This document shows, in pieces, positions 58,250-64,000 of a DNA stretch of 64,000 bases. The translations under genes were made by a program, and so were the position numbers. Below the pieces are notes generated by a model. It ran no database searches and had not been told where the DNA came from. It saw only the letters and a program-made list of their open reading frames with translations. The stretch comes from Adiantum capillus-veneris (Eukaryota; Streptophyta; Polypodiopsida; Polypodiales; Pteridaceae): contig CM043966.1 of assembly GCA_014529385.2 (NCBI GenBank), positions 145,068,711 to 145,132,710 on the forward strand. The letters run 5' to 3'. Within the stretch, counting starts at the first letter, position 1; the number at the start of each line of letters is the position of its first letter.

Positions 58250-60060
58250 TGCTAGCATAGAGGACACCCTATGGCCCTAGGACCATTGGATGCCATCATA
58301 TCCCATGTACAATTTCTCTTTTACCATAGAGGACATCTTATGGATCTAGGGTCATAAGATGCCAACAAGTGCATAAATGGCTTCTTATACGTATACACGT
58401 AAACATAGTGCATAGAGGGAATTTTACTAGCATAAAGATCGCCCCATGGCCTTGGGGCCATGGGTGCCAACATAGAGCATAGAGGGCTTTTTATTAGCAC
58501 CTTGTTACCCTTGGGACACACATGATACCTTGGTCACTATCTGGCCCTTGGACCATATGATAGTATCATAGAGGACACCCTATAGCCCTAGGGTTTCCTT
58601 CTATCCCTAGGGCCGTACAGTGCCAACATATAGTATACATGGTTGGTTTCTTCATAGAGCAAACCTTTTAGCCCTACGCAATAGAGTGGAAACCTAGACC
58701 ATATAATGTATCCTACTAGCATAGAAGGCACCCTATGACCCTGAGGCCAAAGAGTACCAATTTAGGGCATAAAGGGTCTCTTCCTAGGTTGAAGGGCACC
58801 TTGTGGCCCTAGGGAGCACCCTATGGCCTCGAGGCCATAGGGTGTCAACATAGTCAAATGGGGTGTAAACTTAGAGCATAGAGGGTTTCTTACTATCATG
58901 GAGGACACCCCGTGTCCTTGGTGCCATAGGGTGAAAACATATAGCATGGAGGGTTTCTTGCTAGCATAGAGAGCACCCTATGGACTTCGGGCCATATGAT
59001 TCCAACAAAGAGCATAAACGGTTTTTTGATAGCATAGAGGATAACTTATTTCCCTGGGGCCATATGATACAAAAATAAAAGAGTCTTAAAAAGGGCACCT
59101 AGGCCACTAAATCACCATGGGGCCATAAGGTGCTCTTTGTGGGGAATGCTCCTAAAGGGTTCCTTGGCTATCCTATGGCCTTTGGCTACCAACATAGAGT
59201 TTAGATGGTTTCTTACTAACATAGATCTCACCTTGCGGCCTACGGTCTTTAGATGCTAATATAGAGTTTCAATGGTTTCATACTAGGCGTAAGGGGCATC
59301 CTATGGCCTTGGGGCCATAGAGTGTCAATGTAGAGCGCAAAGGTTTCCTTTCTAGCATAGAGGGCACCATGTGGCCTAGGAGCCATTTGATGCACCCTAT
59401 GGCCCGAGGGCTGTACGGAACCTTGTGGCCTAGGGGCTATTTGGTGCTCCCCTAGAGCATACAAGGTTTCTTAGTAGCATTGTAAAGGGTACCTTGTGGC
59501 CCTCAAGTCTCCATAGGGTGCCAACATAGAGCGTAGAGGGTTTTTCTTACTAGCTGCATAGAGGAAATCCTATGGCCTTTGGGGCCATAGGGTTTCAATA
59601 TTGAGCATAGAGGATTTCTTACTAGCATAGAGGCTACCTTGTGGCCCTAGGTCCATAGGGTGCAAAAATAGAGAGTAGAGGATTTCTTACTATCATAGAG
59701 GGTACCTTGTGGCCCTAGGTCCATAGGGTGCAAACATAGAGCATAGAGGATTTGTTACTAGCACATAATGAATAGTATGGCCCAAACACCATAGAGTGAT
59801 AGCATGTAGCATAAAGGGTTTCTTACTAGCATAAGAGGCAGACCTTGTGGCCCTCGGGTCATAGGGTGCCAACATAAAGCATATATGGTTTCTTACTAGT
59901 TCTCATAGAGGGCATCTTGTGGCCCTATGACAACCCATGGCCTTAGGGCCATAGGGTGACACATAAATAAAGTACCATATGGCTTTGAAGCCATATATCT
60001 ATTTATATGTTGAGACCTCCCAACAATCCTAACCCTATGGACTTAAGGCCATAAAGAGAC
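58250..60060. repeat. CCCTATGGCC array, between copies and block B
   Basis: The array continues, with a more diverged part at 58250-58948 and then block B from 58949, a near copy of 50661-51021 plus 56766-57480. Minus-strand ORFs with repeated RAT and YGPRA phrases are translations of the array. Confidence 0.85.
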
Positions 60061-61826
60061 ATATTTTGGATTATCTTAAAGTCATAGAGATATCTACAAA
60101 GAGAACTGTATGGCCTGAAGGCCATAAGAAACTTAGTCAAGGAAATCATCCAATGCAAGAAGATCATGGCAATAGAAAATGAGACTTCTGCTCTAGAGCT
60201 TAAAGGCATAAATGTTTCTCCAAGTATACTTCTAGGCGCCACCATCATGGACAAAGAACTAATGTAGCTAGATAAAGATTAGGAATCTCTAGACAATAAG
60301 GAGCATAAAAATAAATTCATTGTAGATGTATTGTCAGTTAGTAAATTTGCTATTTGCGATTAGTTTTTTCTAAGAGTGTGACAAAAAAGAGTTATCAAAA
60401 TGTAGATAGTTTGGAATCTAAAATAGGTGTTCTTTAAATTTGCGTCCTTCAACAAGATATTGCGGCTGGCAAAGTTTTACTCAAGATTGTTGGTATAGAG
60501 GATGCTAATGCCATTGACCCTACTGAGAAAGATTCTATCAATCTCCATGTCAACCAAAGAGTTTCTGATGAAGACAACAAGAATCTACAAGTCTTTGAAG
60601 GTCAACTGCTATAACGACTGGAGATAAATTTAAAGAGTAATCCAATGGAAGAAGACAATGAAAGTTCCAAAACATGTGCAAGGGAAGAAGAAGAATCCAA
60701 TGAAAATATTCTAGTAGCCCAAGAGTTGGGAATTGGATTGCATGACACCACAATGGAAGTAGAAGGCAATGGAAGTTCCAGAACATGTACGACGCCAGAA
60801 GGAGAATCCAACACAAATATTTTAGCACCCCAAGATTGGGAAATCGAAGTGCATGGTGAGTCAGACCTTCCATCCACTAACAAACCAATGCTGACTATAA
60901 TAGTGAGCTTGTGTGGATTGTTCCTGAGGAGATGCTGGCAAAAGTCCAAGAAAATGAAGAGCTTAAAGTTTGGACATGAGCATATTGTTCTTCGTCCAGG
61001 ATGCATTGAGTTTTTAAAGGCTCTATTTAGCAATTTCAATGTAGGGATATGGTCAGCTGCTAATGACATGCATGTTGTGGACATCATCAATATTTTAGAA
61101 AAGGAAGCTAAAGAAAAATTTCCATTCTTTATGATCTGGGGGCAAAGCCAATGTCAACCATGCGTAGAATCAAGGATCACTCACTTAGATAATCCAGGAG
61201 TAGAAGCACTTTTCAAACCGTTGGCTATTGCATCATCAAAATTTGGGCTTGATGCAAGAAGATTGATTCTTGTAGATGATTAACCATTAAAGGGATGTGT
61301 GAATCCTGCATTGAATTGTATTTTTCCACCATCATTTAATGTTGATGATGAGGAGGATAATATCCTCCTTGGGGATCTGCTACCATATATCAAAGCTCTC
61401 AATCATGTTAATGACATTCACATAGTTATAGGGTCTCATTTATATGGACAAGCACCCATTGCTGAAGGTCATGAGCTTTATAACCGTATACACAAGGTTG
61501 TTGCAAAGTGGGAGGAGAGAAATCTAATTTTTCTAGGAAAAACCTACTCCACGAGAAGGCTACCAGAAGTTTCTTGTCCTCTTCACGATGAGAAAGTTAC
61601 AACATCTAGCACTAGTGGAATGTCCACTCGAAGTCAAGACAAGAAACTTTCAGCACGTGATCAAGAAAAAGTAAGGGTCTTAAAGAATATCAAATCATTA
61701 TCAGCCTTGAAAGGTACAAAAGCAATCATGCTTGCACAAAAATTGGGATGCAAGGAGCCTGTGATCAAAGTACATGAAACCAGGAATTATATAAAGCATC
61801 TAAAAATTCAGTATGATCTCAAATAG
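60061..61826 (+). pseudogene. FCP1/NIF phosphatase-like gene, copy B
   Basis: FCP1/NIF (HAD-type) domains dephosphorylate Ser in partners such as the RNA polymerase II tail. This copy has the N-terminal acidic repeats (SSKTCAREEEESNENIL, then SSRTCTTPEGESNTNIL) and the domain itself from about 60885. Visible blocks are TIIVSLCGLFLRR, VGIWSAANDMHVVDIINIL, LILVDD and CVNPALNCIFPPSFN. Three defects are seen. The acceptor before QQDIA reads TTTGCG instead of TTTGCAG. A TAA lies at 60612-60614 where copy A has CAA. A TAA at 61281-61283 replaces Ser in the DDSP motif. The catalytic position of the DxDG motif is Ser (SLCG), so phosphatase activity was probably lost before these. The frame continues to TAG near 61826 with a basic tail. 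Confidence 0.75.
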
Positions 61827-62295
61827 CCATATATCAAGAAATGATGGAGCAATGTTTTGTAACATTTTGTCATTTACAAAGATCTTTATGTACTCAGAGA
61901 CTTTTTTAGAGTGCTTAGGGTTTCAAGATATATGAAGATGTAAATGATTAATAGGTTTTTAAATTGTCTTTCAATACTATAAGTAACTTCTGAGTTTCAT
62001 GTGCCAAATACTCTTTTTTTAAAAAGATTTTATAGTTGTTTTCTTTGAAATTTGAGTTCACTGTGCCATCAAGGACAATCTACATGCTCATAAGGTCAAA
62101 TCTTGCTCTATAACCTTGGGGGAATTTCACTTTATGGTCTCAACACCCTATGAATCTAAGGCCATAGGGTCATAGTTTGGCCTGTGTTCTTGCATAGGAC
62201 TTACTAAGTGTAACCACAAATTAGCACCCTATGTCCCTAAGGTCTTCAACACACTTAAGATCTCTATATTAACTTTTTTTTTAAAATCATTTCAG
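61827..62295. other. Spacer between FCP1-like domains
   Basis: AT-rich, with one isolated array-like palindrome (CACCCTATGAATCTAAGGCCATAGGG, 62147-62171). It ends in a good acceptor (CATTTCAG), so it may be an intron of one two-domain gene or the boundary of a second gene. Confidence 0.5.
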
Positions 62296-63074
62296 GGCTC
62301 CTAAGAAAAAATATTTTGCTATTAGACTATCACAAAATAGAGGAGATCCCTTTCATATTACATCAAATATCACATTCAAACCAAGAGCAATGGTTTCATT
62401 ATCTACCAACATCTTTCAAACAGGACAAAAGAACGCTTATTTTGGATTTAGAGGGTGTGCTTCTTGCAACATTTGAACTTCAATCAAGGCCAACTTGGAC
62501 CAAGTACATGTGCATTGTAGAAGATAACAATGAGGTGTATGCGGTGCGTCCAGATGCAAAGTATTTCTTAAGATTTTGCTTTGAGTTCTTTGAGGTTTGG
62601 ATTTGGAGCTGCCATCATTTACAAAAAGCTCAACACATAATTAAGACCTGTTTTCCTACACAAAGTCACAAATTCAAGATGATTATGGATAACCGGTGCT
62701 GCCAAAATTCAAATTTCATGAATGGTTACAAAAGAGCCTATCACAAAAATCTTTCGACCATATGGAAGCTATTTGATTATTTAGATGGGGGCAACACTAT
62801 AATATTTGATGATAGTCCATATCGAGTGATGTGGAATATGCAAGGAACTTATATGATTTTTCCAAAGTTTTGGAACCAACCTACTCAATTGCTTCAAAGT
62901 TTTTTAAAAGATGAAATTGTTCCATGGTTATGTGGATGGTTGTATGCTAAAGACAATAGAGACTATACCATAAGAAATTTTGTAATGTTCCATCCTGATC
63001 CTGAGACTCACTATGTAATGCAATGTTATATGTCTCAAAGGACTCAAAATCTTAAGAGAAGGAGTCCATTTTAA
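62296..63074 (+). CDS. Second FCP1/NIF phosphatase-like domain
   Basis: About 250 residues are open from the acceptor at 62295 to TAA at 63074. The HAD landmarks are TLILDLEGVLLA (first Asp kept, second position Glu instead of Asp), YAVRPDAKYFLRF, VWIWSCHHLQKAQ, and IIFDDSPYRVMWN with the DDSP motif intact. The C-terminal 70 residues are aromatic-rich with no known motif. The Glu at the general acid/base position suggests altered or lost activity. Unlike its neighbour it has no internal stop. The 5' exons are not certain: it could be the second half of the gene at 60061-61826 or a separate tandem gene. Confidence 0.7.
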
Positions 63075-63769
63075 GTGTACTAGTTAAGTATTTTAAATAG
63101 CATCTACCAAGTATTTGGCAATGTGTACTTTTCAAAATTTAAACTTGATGGAATGTTGTGAGATATCTTGAAACATCTTTAAACCGTTTTTTTAATAAAG
63201 TGCATCCTATTGTCAGGAGACTTCTCTCATTCAAGTTCTTTGGTTTCATTGTTTGATGTTGGTATTGTTAACTTTTTCTTCTTATTAATTCTCTTTATTA
63301 AGTGATTAAAACAATCAGATTTCTTGACATTTGGTAGTGTTACAAAATGGTGTTATTTGAACACCCTCAATCTTGGAGATATCATAATCTTTCTAGTTAG
63401 TCTTTAATTGTACATGAGATGAAGACTATCATTTTTATGAAACTGTCAAGTTGGTGGTAATCTTTATGTTTATACTTTATACTATTTTGACATAATCAAT
63501 GTATACAATTCGTATTATTCACATCAAATGGTGTTTTTAAACACCTCCTTTTTTTGAGACACCATCTCTAAAACCTTTGAGTGAAGTTTTAAAGCATGTA
63601 CTTGATGTAAAAAATCTTCATCTTAACATTGATCTTTGGCACAAACTTATATTATGAGTTTTTATATTGTAGTTTTATGTTAAGAAATAATTTCAAAGTT
63701 AGAAGTATGATAGTTTATCTAAGTAAGTGCCTCATCTAACTTTGTATAGTTAAATAAAATACCAAATGG
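63075..63769. other. AT-rich 3' flank
   Basis: No gene is seen. It is likely the 3' untranslated region of the FCP1-like gene followed by spacer. TAATAAAG near 63194 could act in polyadenylation. Confidence 0.4.
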
Positions 63770-64000
63770 AATTATAGGTGCAATAGATGACATCTTATGG
63801 TCTTAGGGCCATAGGATACTCTATAGTATTGTTTAGATTTTTTAATTGTTTGTGAACATAGATCATAGAGGGTTTTTTTCACTACCATAGAGGATTTTCT
63901 TTCTAGCATAGAAGGTACCTTGTGGCCCTAGGTCCGTAGGGTGCAAACACAGAGTATAGAGGATTTCTTACTAGCACAGAGGGCACCCTATGGTTTAAGG
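63770..64000. repeat. CCCTATGGCC array, third block, cut by window end
   Basis: Three units resume (TCTTATGGTCTTAGGGCCATAGG, then CCTTGTGGCCCTAGGTCCGTAGGG, then CACCCTATGG). The array clearly continues past the window. Confidence 0.85.

Noticed and set aside
58321-59875. Minus-strand ORFs with repeated YGPRA or RAT phrases
   Set aside because: They are periodic translations of the CCCTATGGCC array.

Overview
The window looks like intergenic, transposon-packed DNA from a large land-plant genome. Supporting signs are a CACTA element with tnp2, DUF4216 and DUF4218-type exons, retrotransposon primer sites matching plant initiator tRNA-Met, GT..AG introns and long dinucleotide tracts. Nothing is bacterial or organellar. 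I cannot name the species; a fern, lycophyte, bryophyte or gymnosperm is compatible. Almost every gene I can identify belongs to a mobile element, and most are damaged.

Layout. (1) 1-7.1 kb: a kinase-like pseudogene, a 2.8 kb Copia-like LTR element (2025-4857) and an unrecognised two-exon gene. (2) 9.4-27.7 kb: a Helitron of the Rep/helicase/endonuclease kind, plus strand. It carries a multi-exon RPA70-like gene, two OTU-protease genes, a HUH/Y2 Rep, a PIF1 helicase and a C-terminal EEP endonuclease. A 10.0 kb TIR element (14479-24479) splits its Rep gene. (3) That 10.0 kb insert holds a DDE-transposase-like gene, two minus-strand genes I do not recognise, three large palindromes where the two gene sets converge, and an intact 298-codon gene for a long-tailed histone H3-like protein. 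This last gene is the most surprising item in the window.

(4) 28.4-30.6 kb: degenerate tandem duplications. (5) 31552-44909: a hAT element with an ATC(T/G)GAAC 8-bp target duplication. Its transposase gene is broken by a CACTA element (34160-41821, TIR CACTACAAGAGG, 3-bp target duplication GAC). Removing the CACTA and one GAC rejoins the hAT C-terminal domain in frame. A second copy of the flanking sequence at 47.1-47.8 kb serves as a hAT-free comparison site. (6) 45.2-46.5 kb: an unrecognised 402-codon ORF. (7) 47.8-50.6 kb: LTR-retrotransposon debris with a minus-strand gag. (8) 50.7-64 kb: an array of roughly 75-80 bp units built around the palindrome CCCTATGGCC..GGCCATAGGG. It is interwoven with a duplicated FCP1/NIF-phosphatase-like gene. 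A 5.7 kb non-coding LTR element (51022-56765, target duplication CACCC) sits in one copy of the duplicated block; the other copy shows the uninterrupted site.

The order of events can be partly read: CACTA into hAT into one copy of a duplicated sequence; TIR/H3 element into Helitron; LTR element into the array after the array/FCP1 block had duplicated. All assignments come from reading motifs by eye. No similarity search was run.
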